Below the pieces are notes generated by a model, which did not search any database, was not told the origin of the DNA, and saw only the letters and a program-made list of their open reading frames with translations. A DNA stretch of 37,381 bases, taken from NCBI GenBank assembly GCA_029946105.1, contig JAQSDW010000112.1:1-37381 (forward strand), written 5' to 3'. Shown here in pieces: positions 7,024 through 16,465 of the stretch (the stretch's first letter is position 1; each line of letters opens with the position of its first letter). The position numbers and the translations under genes were made by a program. This stretch comes from Reyranella sp. GTDB lineage: Bacteria; Pseudomonadota; Alphaproteobacteria; Reyranellales; Reyranellaceae.

Positions 7024-8637
7024 ATGTTGCAGCACGGTAAGCGTCCGACCATCACATCGCGCCACGGAATGGTCGCGGCGGCCCATCCGCTGGCGGCGGC
7101 GGCCGGCGCGCGCGTCCTGGCCAATGGCGGCAACGCCTTCGACGCAGCGGTTGCCACCGCGGCGGCCCTGAACGTCGTCGAGCCCTATATGTCGGGACTG
7201 GCCGGACGCGGCGTGGCGACCTGCTTCATCGCCAAGGAAAAGCGCGTGCGCACGCTCGACTTCGTCGGGCCGATCTCGAAGAACTTTCCCGTCGACAAGC
7301 TCAGCAACCGCAGCCAGCTCCAGCGCGGTGCGCTGGCGGTCGGTGCGCCGGGCAATCTCGCCGGCTGGTGCGAGCTGAACAGTACCCACGGCAAGAAGAA
7401 GTTGCCCGAACTGTTCGCCCCGGCGATCGCCATCGCGCGCGACGGCTATCAGCTCATCGAATTCAACCTCGAGGAGATCCAGGGCGTGGCGGGCGAGCTC
7501 GCGGGCTACAAGGCGCTGCATCCCGAATGGTCGCGCGTCTATACAGCGGGCGCCGGCACGGTGAAGCCGGGCTTCGTACTGAAGCAGCCCGACCTTGCCC
7601 GTACGCTGGAGGCGCTGGCCACCGAAGGGCCGGGGCTCCTCTACGGCGGCGCCCTCGGCAAGAAGATCCTCGACCGGCTGACCGAACTCGGCGGCTGCAT
7701 GGTGATGGATGACCTGATGGCCGCCAAGGCGACATGGCGCGATCCGGTGGCCATCACCTATCGCGGCCGCACCATCCACGTGCCGCCGCCGCCCTGCGAA
7801 GCCTTCCAGTTCCTGCTGACGCTCCGCATCCTCGAAGGCTTCGACCTCGCCAAGATGAAGCGCAACTCGACGGAACATGTCGACACCGTGCTGCGCGCCA
7901 TCCGGCTCGCCGCCGGCGTGCGCATCGCCACCGGCGTGCCGGCGCCGCAGCAGCTGGCGGAGATCCTCTCCGACAGCCACGTCGAGACGCTGCGCGCCCG
8001 CGTGCGCGACGGCAAGCCGGTGACCGGCCCGACCGAGCAGTGGACGCCGGCGCAAGAGCCTGTTTCGGCAACTGACGAGAGCCATACGACATCGTTCTCG
8101 ATCGCCGACAACGAGGGCAACCTCATCTGTCTGACGCAGAGCCTGGGCAGCGTCTTCGGCTCCGGCATCGTGGTGCCGGGCACCGGCATCTGCCTCAACA
8201 ACTTCCTCTATTGGGCGGACGTCAACCCCGCGAGCCCCAACCGCGTGAAGCCGGGCGAGCAGCTGCCGATGTGCATGGCGCCGTCGATCTCGACCAAGGA
8301 CGGCGCGCCCGTCCTGGCGCTGGGAACGCCGGGCAGCTACGGTATCCTGCAGACCCAGCCGCAGGCGATGGTGCAGCACGTCGATTTCGGCCTGCCGCTG
8401 CAGCAGGCCATCGAGGCACCGCGCGCACGCCTGACCGACGGCCGCGCCGTGCTGCTGGAGAGCCGCGTCGAAGCCGACGTCCATGCCGAACTGCGCAAGC
8501 GCGGCCACGACCTCACCAGCGGCCCCGACTGGACGATGAAGGTGGGCGGCATGCAGGGTGTGGCGATCGATCCGGAGACCGGCGTGTTCACCGGCGGATG
8601 TGATCCGAGGCGCGACGGGTATTGCGTACCGGCGTAA
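7024..8637 (+). CDS. Gamma-glutamyltransferase-family protein, leaderless
   Basis: This 537-residue Ntn-hydrolase of the GGT family cleaves gamma-glutamyl or related amide bonds after self-processing into two chains. The family N-terminus (HGMVAAAHPLAAAAGARVLANGGNAFDAA) begins within 15 residues of the start, so there is no signal peptide and a cytoplasmic enzyme is expected, unlike E. coli Ggt. The predicted nucleophile is Thr355 in ESHTTSFSIAD, and the downstream GSG / GICLNNF region is present. The ATG at 7024 is chosen over the GTG at 6979 because AGGAAGGA lies just before it. The dipeptide importer downstream would supply peptide substrates. Confidence 0.92.
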   Translation: MLQHGKRPTITSRHGMVAAAHPLAAAAGARVLANGGNAFDAAVATAAALNVVEPYMSGLAGRGVATCFIAKEKRVRTLDFVGPISKNFPVDKLSNRSQLQRGALAVGAPGNLAGWCELNSTHGKKKLPELFAPAIAIARDGYQLIEFNLEEIQGVAGELAGYKALHPEWSRVYTAGAGTVKPGFVLKQPDLARTLEALATEGPGLLYGGALGKKILDRLTELGGCMVMDDLMAAKATWRDPVAITYRGRTIHVPPPPCEAFQFLLTLRILEGFDLAKMKRNSTEHVDTVLRAIRLAAGVRIATGVPAPQQLAEILSDSHVETLRARVRDGKPVTGPTEQWTPAQEPVSATDESHTTSFSIADNEGNLICLTQSLGSVFGSGIVVPGTGICLNNFLYWADVNPASPNRVKPGEQLPMCMAPSISTKDGAPVLALGTPGSYGILQTQPQAMVQHVDFGLPLQQAIEAPRARLTDGRAVLLESRVEADVHAELRKRGHDLTSGPDWTMKVGGMQGVAIDPETGVFTGGCDPRRDGYCVPA

Positions 8638-8647
8638 CCGAGGCGGG

Positions 8648-8995
8648 TTAGCGGAGACCCACGACGACGCGCGTCTGTGAACGGACGTGGGAGGCGAAAG
8701 CCCCCCAGCCACGCATCGCCGTGAACTCCTTCGTTTCCACGGCGGCGGGCGAGTCGAGTTCGTAGACTGTCGTATATAGCCTTGTCGGGGTGCGTCGGCC
8801 TTGCCCTCGGTCACTTTCCGAAATCTGCCCCGAGGAAAGGTAGCGGCGGCCGGCCAGCACGCCCGGACAGGCGAGCGCGTCGGGAAGGTGAACATCGTCG
8901 TACCAGCGGTTCCAGTCGGCCTCGACCCCGGCATCGACTTCGGCGGTCACGATCAGCAGGCAATTCGGCAGCAGGCAATTCGGCAAAGCGGTCAT
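8648..8995 (-). CDS. Small dimeric alpha/beta-barrel (EthD/DUF4286-like) protein
   Basis: This 115-residue protein carries the WNRWYDDVHLPDALACPGV motif near residues 28-46, typical of small ferredoxin-fold dimers related to EthD. These bind small metabolites and often act as accessory or isomerase-like proteins. The start at 8995 is fixed by AAGGAG eight bases upstream; the longer ORF to 9151 lacks such a site. Just after the start the sequence carries a perfect 15-bp tandem duplication giving PNCLLPNCLL. It is convergent with the glutamyltransferase (10-bp gap) and divergent from the peptide-binding protein (77 bp). Function is uncertain. Confidence 0.75.
   Translation of the reverse strand: MTALPNCLLPNCLLIVTAEVDAGVEADWNRWYDDVHLPDALACPGVLAGRRYLSSGQISESDRGQGRRTPTRLYTTVYELDSPAAVETKEFTAMRGWGAFASHVRSQTRVVVGLR
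8954..8983. repeat. Perfect 15-bp tandem duplication
   Basis: CAGCAGGCAATTCGG occurs twice in direct succession inside the small barrel-protein gene, adding five residues (PNCLL) near its N-terminus without breaking the frame. It looks like a recent replication-slippage event. Confidence 0.9.
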
Positions 8996-9072
8996 TCGGC
9001 ATTCTCCTTGCACGGAGGCGTCCGACACTATGGAATGCCCTCCAAGCAAAACGTTCAAGAGGGGATGGTTCG

Positions 9073-10668
9073 ATGCGGAAACTGATTTGGCTCGCCGCGG
9101 CGGCAGTGGCCGTTCTCGGAGCGGCAGCCGCTGAGGCTCAGGATACGCCACGCAAGGGCGGTTCGATCCGGATGACGGCGCCCTATGCCGCGAGCTTCGG
9201 CAGCCTCGACCCGCACGTGACGCCGCGCGCCCAGGACGACATCGTCAACAAGGCGATCCAGCGCACGCTCTACAATTGGAACACCTCGGCCAACAAGCTC
9301 GAGCTCGAGCTCGCCAAGTCCGTTTCGGTATCGGCCGACGGCCTCACCTATACCTACAAGCTGCGCGACGACGCCTTCTTCCACAACGGCCGCAAGATGA
9401 CGGCCGACGACCTGATCTTCTCCTACACGCGCATCATGGACGGCAGCAAAGGCTATCCCGGCGCGCGCTACGTCCGCCTGATCAAGGGCGCGGTCGACGT
9501 CGAGAAAGGCCAGGCCAAGGAGATCTCCGGCCTGAAGAAGATCGACGATTTCACGCTGGAGATGACGATCACGGATCGCGTCGATCCGGGTTATTATTTC
9601 TTCGCCGGCACGACCGCCATCCTGCCCAAGGAAGAGGTCGAGAAAGGCAACTTCGCCTCCAATCCGGTGGGCCTCGGGCCGTTCAAGTTCAAGGAACACA
9701 TCCCCGGTTCGCGCGTCACGACCGAGCGCTTCGACAAGTTCTACAAGCCCGGCAAGCCCTATCTCGACAAGCTCGAGGTGCTGATCATGGCGGAGGCTGC
9801 CGCACGCGACGTCGCCTTCCGCAACAAGGAGATCGACACCTCGATCCTGGGACCTGCCCAGTACGTCGCCTACCGCGCCGATCCGCAGCTTTCCAAGGGC
9901 ATCCTGGAAGTGGCGGAAATGTTCACGCGCGCCATAACGATGAACCACGATTCGATCAAGCCATTCCAGGACAAGCGCGTGCGTCAGGCGATCAACTACG
10001 CGATCGACGCCAACCTGATCATCTCGCGCCTGGTCAAGGACAAGGCCTATCGCGCCACCAGCTGGCTGCCGCCCTCGTCGGCCGCCTTCGACAAGACGGT
10101 GAAGCCCTATCCGTTCGACCCGGAGAAGGCCAAGAAGCTGCTCGCCGAGGCGGGCTACCCCAACGGCTTCGAGTTCGAGCTGACGACCAGCCAGAACGAG
10201 AGCTGGGGCCTGCCGATCGTCGAAGCGGTGATCCCGATGCTGGCCAAGGTCGGCATCAAGCTGAAGCCAAAGCTGGTCGAAGTCACCGTGTTGACCGAGC
10301 TCGCCATGAAGGGCGATCACCAGGCCTACATCGGCTCGAACCTGACCGGACCCGACTCGCTGGCGACCCTGCGCTGCTACTATTCCAAGACGCCGCGTAC
10401 GGCCTGCAACTACACCGGCTTCAAGAACCCCGCGTTCGACAAGCTGCTCGACGATGCCGCCCAGGAAGGCGACATGGCCAAGCGCAACGAACTCCTGAAG
10501 AAGGCCAACAATCTGCTCTACGACGAAGCGCCGGTGTGGTTCTTCAACTACAACAAGGCGGTGATGGCCTATCAGCCGTGGGTCCATGGCCTGCAGGCCA
10601 ATCCGACCGAGATCACGCATCAATACCCCGAGGAAATCTGGGTCGATGCCAACTCGCCGGCCAAGTAG
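9073..10668 (+). CDS. Dipeptide/oligopeptide ABC transporter substrate-binding protein (family 5)
   Basis: This 531-residue periplasmic protein has a clean Sec signal (residues 1-22, cut after AEA) and the family 5 binding-protein fold. Marks are SLDPHVT, the LAKSVSVSADGLTYTYKLRDD segment (the classic family strand), SNPVGLGPFKF and FDPEKAKKLLAEAGYP. It delivers peptides or similar ligands to the membrane pair encoded next. The ATG at 9073 has AGAGGGG upstream. Its stop is followed by a strong GC hairpin and a REP-like element before the first permease, an arrangement that usually keeps binding-protein mRNA more abundant than the rest. Confidence 0.95.
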   Translation: MRKLIWLAAAAVAVLGAAAAEAQDTPRKGGSIRMTAPYAASFGSLDPHVTPRAQDDIVNKAIQRTLYNWNTSANKLELELAKSVSVSADGLTYTYKLRDDAFFHNGRKMTADDLIFSYTRIMDGSKGYPGARYVRLIKGAVDVEKGQAKEISGLKKIDDFTLEMTITDRVDPGYYFFAGTTAILPKEEVEKGNFASNPVGLGPFKFKEHIPGSRVTTERFDKFYKPGKPYLDKLEVLIMAEAAARDVAFRNKEIDTSILGPAQYVAYRADPQLSKGILEVAEMFTRAITMNHDSIKPFQDKRVRQAINYAIDANLIISRLVKDKAYRATSWLPPSSAAFDKTVKPYPFDPEKAKKLLAEAGYPNGFEFELTTSQNESWGLPIVEAVIPMLAKVGIKLKPKLVEVTVLTELAMKGDHQAYIGSNLTGPDSLATLRCYYSKTPRTACNYTGFKNPAFDKLLDDAAQEGDMAKRNELLKKANNLLYDEAPVWFFNYNKAVMAYQPWVHGLQANPTEITHQYPEEIWVDANSPAK

Positions 10669-10703
10669 CGACAGAAAAGTGAAAGATCCCTCGCGATGCT
10701 CCA

Positions 10704-10723
10704 GGGCGGGGGTTACCCCGCCC
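10704..10723 (+). terminator. Strong intercistronic hairpin after the peptide-binding protein
   Basis: GGGCGGGG (10704-10711) pairs perfectly with CCCCGCCC (10716-10723) around a GTTA loop. No T-run follows, so it is more likely an mRNA-stabilising or attenuating hairpin than a full terminator. The position between binding protein and permease is the classic place for differential expression. Confidence 0.6.
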
Positions 10724-10745
10724 GAGATGAAACCGGTACTGTTAT

Positions 10746-10777
10746 CCCCAGCGTAAGCGAGGGACCTTTAGAGTCTT
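10746..10777. repeat. REP-like intergenic repeat, short form
   Basis: CCCC-AGCGTAAGCGAGGG-ACCTT, followed at once by TAGAGTCTT, matches an element at 37221-37244 and 37328-37336 with only a few changes. The core is an imperfect palindrome. It sits just before the permease ATG at 10783 and occupies the space where a ribosome site would be expected. Confidence 0.7.
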
Positions 10778-10782
10778 CAGTA

Positions 10783-11718
10783 ATGCTTATCGTCCTCGGT
10801 CGTCGCCTCGCCAACGTCATTCCGACGCTGCTCGCCGTCGTAGCCCTCGTCTTCCTGCTGTTCTCCGTCCTGCCGGGCAGCTTCATCTCGGGCATGAACG
10901 AGGATGGCCGCTCGGCCATGGACCCGGCGGTGATGGAGCGCATGCGCAAGGAGATGGGGCTCGACGATCCGCTGCTCGAGCGCTTCGCCAAGTACGTCGT
11001 CAATATCGCGGTCGGCGATCTCGGCACGTCCTTCCGTACGCGAGAACCGGTAACCAAGATGCTGAGCGGCCGCATCTGGCCGTCGTTGAAGCTGGTCATG
11101 GCCGCCATGACCTTCGCCATCCTGGTCGGTGTCACCCTGGGCTTTCTCGCCGCCCTCAAGCCGGGCGGCTTGCTCGATACCGCCGCGATGGTCGGCGCCA
11201 TCTCGGGCCTGTCGCTGTCCCAGTTCTGGTTCGGCCTCATGCTGATGTATCTGTTTGCGCTGAAACTCCAATGGTTACCGAGCTTCGGCTATGGCGACGG
11301 CGGCCTGCGCAATCTCATCCTGCCGGCGATCGCGCTCGGCGTCGGTCCGATGGCGCTGCTGGCCCGCACCACCCGCGCTGCCGTGCTCGACGTGCTCAAT
11401 GCCGACTTCGTCCGCACCGCGCGCAGCAAGGGCATGAGCGAGCGCCGCGTCGTCGAGTGGCATGTGCTCAGGAACGCGCTGGTCCTGGTCATCACCATCG
11501 TCGGCCTGCAGTTCGGTTCGCTGATGGGCCAAGCCGTCGTCGTCGAGAAGCTGTTCGCCTGGCCAGGCGTCGGATCGCTGATGGTCGACTCGGTGTTCCA
11601 GCGCGACATGCCGACGGTCCAGGGCTGCATCCTGATGATCGTGCTGTTCTTCCTCGCCATCAACACGCTGGTCGACATCGCCTATGTCGTGATCGACCCA
11701 CGGATCCGCTACCGATGA
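10783..11718 (+). CDS. Peptide ABC transporter permease, DppB type
   Basis: This 311-residue integral membrane protein begins with the DppB/OppB N-terminus (LGRRLANVIPTLLAVVALVFLLF) and has about six membrane segments. The cytoplasmic coupling loop is ADFVRTARSKGMSERRVVEWHVLRNAL, containing the EAA-like motif, and the protein ends with DPRIRYR as usual. The ATG at 10783 is preferred over 10696 because the longer version would begin inside the upstream REP-like repeat and the family starts here. No good Shine-Dalgarno is visible. It pairs with the DppC-type permease ten bases downstream. Confidence 0.94.
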   Translation: MLIVLGRRLANVIPTLLAVVALVFLLFSVLPGSFISGMNEDGRSAMDPAVMERMRKEMGLDDPLLERFAKYVVNIAVGDLGTSFRTREPVTKMLSGRIWPSLKLVMAAMTFAILVGVTLGFLAALKPGGLLDTAAMVGAISGLSLSQFWFGLMLMYLFALKLQWLPSFGYGDGGLRNLILPAIALGVGPMALLARTTRAAVLDVLNADFVRTARSKGMSERRVVEWHVLRNALVLVITIVGLQFGSLMGQAVVVEKLFAWPGVGSLMVDSVFQRDMPTVQGCILMIVLFFLAINTLVDIAYVVIDPRIRYR

Positions 11719-11728
11719 GCCTATTTCG

Positions 11729-12583
11729 ATGAGTGTGGCCCTGAAATTGCCCAGGCTCAGGCTGAAGGGCGGAACCTCGCTCTGGGTCGGCGGCAGCCTG
11801 GTCGCCATCGCGATCTCCGCCGCGATCCTGGCGCCGGTGATCGCGCTCACCGATCCGGTGATGGACGCCAACCTGATGAACGCCGAGATCCCGCCCTGCT
11901 GGGAATATCCCTTCGGCACCGACGCGCAGGGTCGTGACATCTATTCGCGCATCGTCTACGGCGCCCGCATATCGTTGAGCGTCGGCATCATCAGCCAGAT
12001 CTGCAACAGCCTGATCGGCGTCACGCTTGGACTGACCGCCGGCTACTGGGGCGGCTGGTGGGACGATCTGGTGAGCGGCCTCACCAACCTGATGCTGGCG
12101 ATCCCCTCGCTGGTCTTTGCGCTCGCCATCATGGCGATCCTCGGCCCCGGCCTGGTGAGCCTGGTGATCGCGCTCGGCCTCACAAGCTGGTCGTACTCCT
12201 GTCGCATCGCGCGCGCCCAGGTGCTGTCGCTCAAGAGCCAGGGCTATGTCCAGGCCGCGCGCATCCTGGGCTACGGCGACCTGCGCATCATGTTCACCCA
12301 GGTACTGCCCAACATCCTGGGGCCGCTGATCGTGATCGCCACGCTCGGCATGGGTGGTGCGATCCTGGCCGAGGCGGCGTTGTCTTTCCTCGGGCTCGGT
12401 ATCCGGCCGCCGTTTCCGAGCTGGGGCAGCATGCTGTCGGAGGCGCGCGACCAGATCACGACCGCGCCGTGGCTGTCGGTGTTCCCGGGCCTCGCGATCT
12501 TCTTCACCGTGCTCGGCCTCAATCTGCTGGGCGACGGCTTGCGCGACATCCTCGACCCGCAGTCGACGACGCGGCGGAACTGA
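11729..12583 (+). CDS. Peptide ABC transporter permease, DppC type
   Basis: This 284-residue membrane protein is the second half of the peptide channel. The FGTDAQGRDIYSRIVYGARISL segment near residues 62-83 is the DppC/OppC signature. The coupling loop SQGYVQAARILGYGDLRIMFTQVLPNI and the end GDGLRDILDPQ are also typical. About six membrane helices are visible. The gap from the DppB gene is ten bases and the ATPase gene follows ten bases after the stop, so all are one transcript. Confidence 0.95.
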   Translation: MSVALKLPRLRLKGGTSLWVGGSLVAIAISAAILAPVIALTDPVMDANLMNAEIPPCWEYPFGTDAQGRDIYSRIVYGARISLSVGIISQICNSLIGVTLGLTAGYWGGWWDDLVSGLTNLMLAIPSLVFALAIMAILGPGLVSLVIALGLTSWSYSCRIARAQVLSLKSQGYVQAARILGYGDLRIMFTQVLPNILGPLIVIATLGMGGAILAEAALSFLGLGIRPPFPSWGSMLSEARDQITTAPWLSVFPGLAIFFTVLGLNLLGDGLRDILDPQSTTRRN

Positions 12584-12593
12584 GGCGCCGCGC

Positions 12594-13563
12594 ATGACCA
12601 CCCCCCTTCTCAGGGTCGACAATCTGCGCATCGCGCTGGCCAGCGACGGCATCACCTACAACGCAGTCGAAAACGTGTCGTTCGAGATCGGCCGAGGCGA
12701 GGCCTTCGGGCTGGTGGGCGAATCGGGCTGCGGCAAGAGCATCACCGCGCTCGCCGTCATGGGCCTGTTGCGCCGGCCGCTGTCACTGGGGGGCGGCAGG
12801 ATCGTGCTCGACGGCCAGGAAATCCAGGATGCACCGGCGGCCGAGATGCGCCGGCTGCGCGGCAAGCGCATCGCCATGATCTTCCAGGAACCGATGACGG
12901 CGCTCAATCCGCTGTCGCCGGTCGGCAAGCAGATCGCCGAGATGTTCGTGCTGCACCAGGGCGCCAACTGGAACGAGGCGATGGACCGCGCCGAGGAAGC
13001 GCTGCGCCAGGTCCGCGTACCCTCGCCCGAGCGCCGCATCCGGGACTATCCGCACCAGCTCTCGGGTGGCATGCGCCAGCGCGTCATGATCGCCATCGCG
13101 CTCGCCTGCGGGCCTGACCTGCTGGTCGCCGACGAACCGACCACGGCGCTCGATGTCACGGTGCAGGCCGAGATCATCGACCTGATCGCCGAGCTTTGCG
13201 CGGCCAAGGGCACGGCGGTGCTGATGATCAGCCACGATCTCGGCCTGGTCGCCAACATGTGCAAGCGCGTGGCCGTGATGTATGCCGGCCGTATCGTCGA
13301 GAGCCAGGTGGCCGACGCCATCTTCGCCACCCCGAGCCATCCCTATACCCAGGGCCTGATCGATTCCCTGCCGCGATTGGGCGAACGCGCCCGGCGGGGC
13401 CGCCAGCGACTGACGGAGATCGCCGGCGTCGTGCCCTCGATCCAGGCCTATCCAGCGGGCTGCCGTTTCAATCCGCGCTGCCCCGCCGTCACCGATATCT
13501 GCCGCACCAACGTTCCCGAGGCGACGTCGCTGCCGGCCGACGGCCTGGTGAGGTGCCATCATC

Positions 13564-13571
<8 letters not shown>
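12594..13571 (+). CDS. Peptide ABC transporter ATPase, DppD type
   Basis: This 325-residue ATPase powers peptide import. Walker A is GESGCGKS at residues 42-49, the signature is LSGGMRQRV, and Walker B is [12 protein letters not shown]. The C-terminus has the oligopeptide-type extension with cysteines (GCRFNPRCP and a later ICR), found in DppD/OppD proteins, some of which bind an Fe-S cluster there. The ATG at 12594 lies ten bases after the permease stop. The longer frame back to 12354 is only overlap with the permease. It overlaps the next ATPase start by eight bases, indicating translational coupling. Confidence 0.95.
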
Positions 13572-14544
<973 letters not shown>

Positions 14545-14560
14545 TACAGACTCCAGTGCC

Positions 14561-15775
14561 ATGAAAGACGCCGATATCGTCCGTATCGCCGGCTGGGTGG
14601 TCCGCCGCGGCCTCGTCGGCATGGCGGAAGAGGACCTGCTGCGCGAGTTCTGCGAGAAGTGCCGTGCTGCCGGCCTCGAAGTATCGCGCGCGCTCGCGCT
14701 CATCGACACGCTGCATCCCGTCCATGAAGGTCGCGTCTTCCGCTGGCGCGACGATGAATCGAACGACGCGCCGATGGTCGAATACGGCCGCAGCGACCAG
14801 GGCGAGTTGGCCGAAACATGGCAGCGCAGCCCGTTCTTCCATCTCCTGCAGACCGGCGAGGAAGAACTGCGGCGACGCATCGGCTTCGGCGACTCCGCCG
14901 ATTTCCCGGCCATCCAGGAGATGAAGGATGTCGGCCACACCGACTATCTCGTCTTCGTCCATCGCTTCGCCGACGACAACACCATCGGCGAGATGGATGG
15001 CGTCTACTCATCCTGGATGACGCGCCATCCCGAGGGCTTCAGCGATGCCGGCGTGGTGGCGTTGCGCCGGCTGGTGCCGCCGCTGGCGCTCGCCATCAAG
15101 GCCGCCGCTCTTGCCCGCGTCGCCGGCACGCTGGTCGAGGTCTATCTCGGTCGCGACGCGGGAAAGCGCGTGCTGAGCGGCCGCATCTCGCGCGGCGTGG
15201 CCGACCGCATCGACGCCGTCCTGTGGTTCTCCGACCTGAGCGGCTACACCAAGATCACCGATACCGCGAAGCCGGACGAGGTGATTCCGCTGCTGAACGA
15301 CTATGCCGATGCGGTCATCACCGCCATCCAGCAGGCCGGCGGCGAGGTCCTGAAACTGATCGGCGACGGCACGCTGGCGATCTTCCGCGCCGACGATCCG
15401 GCCAAGGCCAGCCTCAAGGCGCTGAAAGCCGAAGCAGACATGCGCGAGAGGGTGCTGGCGGTGAACGAACGCCGCCAGGGCGAGGAACGGCCGATCACCT
15501 CGGTCTATGTCGGCCTGCATATCGGCGAGGTCTTTTACGGCAACGTCGGCAGCATCGACCGGCTCGACTTCACGGTCGTGGGGCCTGCGGTCAACGAGAC
15601 CAGCCGCATCGCCTCGATGTGCCGCTCGGTCGATCGGCCCGTCCTGGTGTCGTCTGCGCTCGCCGAGGCCTTGCCACCCACCGAGCGTGCGCGGCTCGTA
15701 TCGGTCGGCCGCTTCGCGCTCCGAGGTGTCGGCCGTGCCCAGGAGTTGGTCACCATAGATCCGGGCTTGATGTAG
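14561..15775 (+). CDS. Class III adenylate cyclase with N-terminal sensor-like region
   Basis: This 404-residue protein makes cAMP from ATP. The C-terminal catalytic domain (about 215-400) has both metal aspartates, Asp225 (WFSDLSGYTKITD) and Asp269 (LKLIGDGTLAIF). It also has the adenine-selecting pair Lys265/Asp336 and the transition-state Asn345/Arg349 in GPAVNETSRI, so it should be active as an adenylate cyclase. The N-terminal 200 residues form a soluble region with no membrane segment, of the kind seen in many rhizobial cyclases. The start at 14561 follows the peptide ATPase by 16 bases; the longer frame is only overlap. cAMP signalling tied to peptide uptake is possible but not shown. 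Confidence 0.93.
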   Translation: MKDADIVRIAGWVVRRGLVGMAEEDLLREFCEKCRAAGLEVSRALALIDTLHPVHEGRVFRWRDDESNDAPMVEYGRSDQGELAETWQRSPFFHLLQTGEEELRRRIGFGDSADFPAIQEMKDVGHTDYLVFVHRFADDNTIGEMDGVYSSWMTRHPEGFSDAGVVALRRLVPPLALAIKAAALARVAGTLVEVYLGRDAGKRVLSGRISRGVADRIDAVLWFSDLSGYTKITDTAKPDEVIPLLNDYADAVITAIQQAGGEVLKLIGDGTLAIFRADDPAKASLKALKAEADMRERVLAVNERRQGEERPITSVYVGLHIGEVFYGNVGSIDRLDFTVVGPAVNETSRIASMCRSVDRPVLVSSALAEALPPTERARLVSVGRFALRGVGRAQELVTIDPGLM

Positions 15776-15844
15776 CCGTCCGGAGAGTTGTGCCGCCGCA
15801 TCGGCTTGGTAGTCTCCGGCCAGTCAACTCTGATGGAGACAAGC

Positions 15845-16336
15845 ATGGCAAAGACTGCTCAGGCGCCCACTATTTCCATCGGCATCTCGGATGCGGACCG
15901 GCGCAAGATCGCGCAGGGCCTCAACCACCTGTTGGCCGACACCTACACGCTCTACCTGACCACGCACAATTTCCACTGGAACGTCACCGGTCCGATGTTC
16001 ACCTCGCTGCACACCATGTTCATGACGCAGTACACCGAACTGTGGAACGCAGTGGACCCGATCGCCGAGCGCATCCGCGCGCTGGGCCATCCCGCGCCGG
16101 GCTCCTATGCCCAGTTCGGCAAGCTGAGTTCGCTCAAGGACGTGCCGGCCACGCCGCCCAAGGCGATGGACATGGTGCGGATACTGGTGACCGGGCACGA
16201 GGCCGTGGCGCGCACCGCGCGCGGCGTCTTACCGCTCGCCGACAAGGCCAATGACGAACCGACGGCCGACCTGCTGACGCAGCGCCTCACGGTGCACGAG
16301 CAGACGGCCTGGATGCTGCGCTCGCTGCTGGAGTAG
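15845..16336 (+). CDS. dps: Dps family ferritin-like DNA-protection protein
   Basis: This 163-residue protein is a dodecameric mini-ferritin that oxidises and stores iron and protects DNA under stress. The intersubunit ferroxidase ligands are all present: His44 (HW), His56 (LH), Asp71 and Glu75 in the DPIAERI helix, with the usual 12-residue His spacing. The ATG at 15845 is preferred because GGAGA precedes it; the ATG four codons upstream (15833) would place that site inside the gene. It stands alone between the cyclase and the sugar importer, with no visible peroxide-regulator box. Confidence 0.93.
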   Translation: MAKTAQAPTISIGISDADRRKIAQGLNHLLADTYTLYLTTHNFHWNVTGPMFTSLHTMFMTQYTELWNAVDPIAERIRALGHPAPGSYAQFGKLSSLKDVPATPPKAMDMVRILVTGHEAVARTARGVLPLADKANDEPTADLLTQRLTVHEQTAWMLRSLLE

Positions 16337-16465
16337 CCGCCGCACGTCTCGGGACGCGCTGACGGAAGTTTTGCTATTCGGCTTGCGCCCCGACCCTCCC
16401 AATGCCTACGATGCCTGGAACAATGAAATCCGCCCAACGTGGCGGCAGTCCTTGGGAGGACAATC

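Noticed and set aside
4668..7157. An 829-codon minus-strand frame across the CoA-transferase and monooxygenase
   Set aside because: It is a shadow of high-GC coding DNA, rich in Arg, Ala and Gly with no domain, antisense to or out of frame with clear genes.
7018..8934. A 638-codon frame antisense to the glutamyltransferase
   Set aside because: No recognisable protein features; it follows the codon bias shadow of the real gene.
9055..10623. A 522-codon frame antisense to the peptide-binding protein
   Set aside because: Low-complexity antisense shadow with no family features and no ribosome site.
10696..10782. N-terminal extension of the first peptide permease
   Set aside because: The extra residues come from the hairpin and REP-like repeat, and DppB proteins begin at the later methionine.
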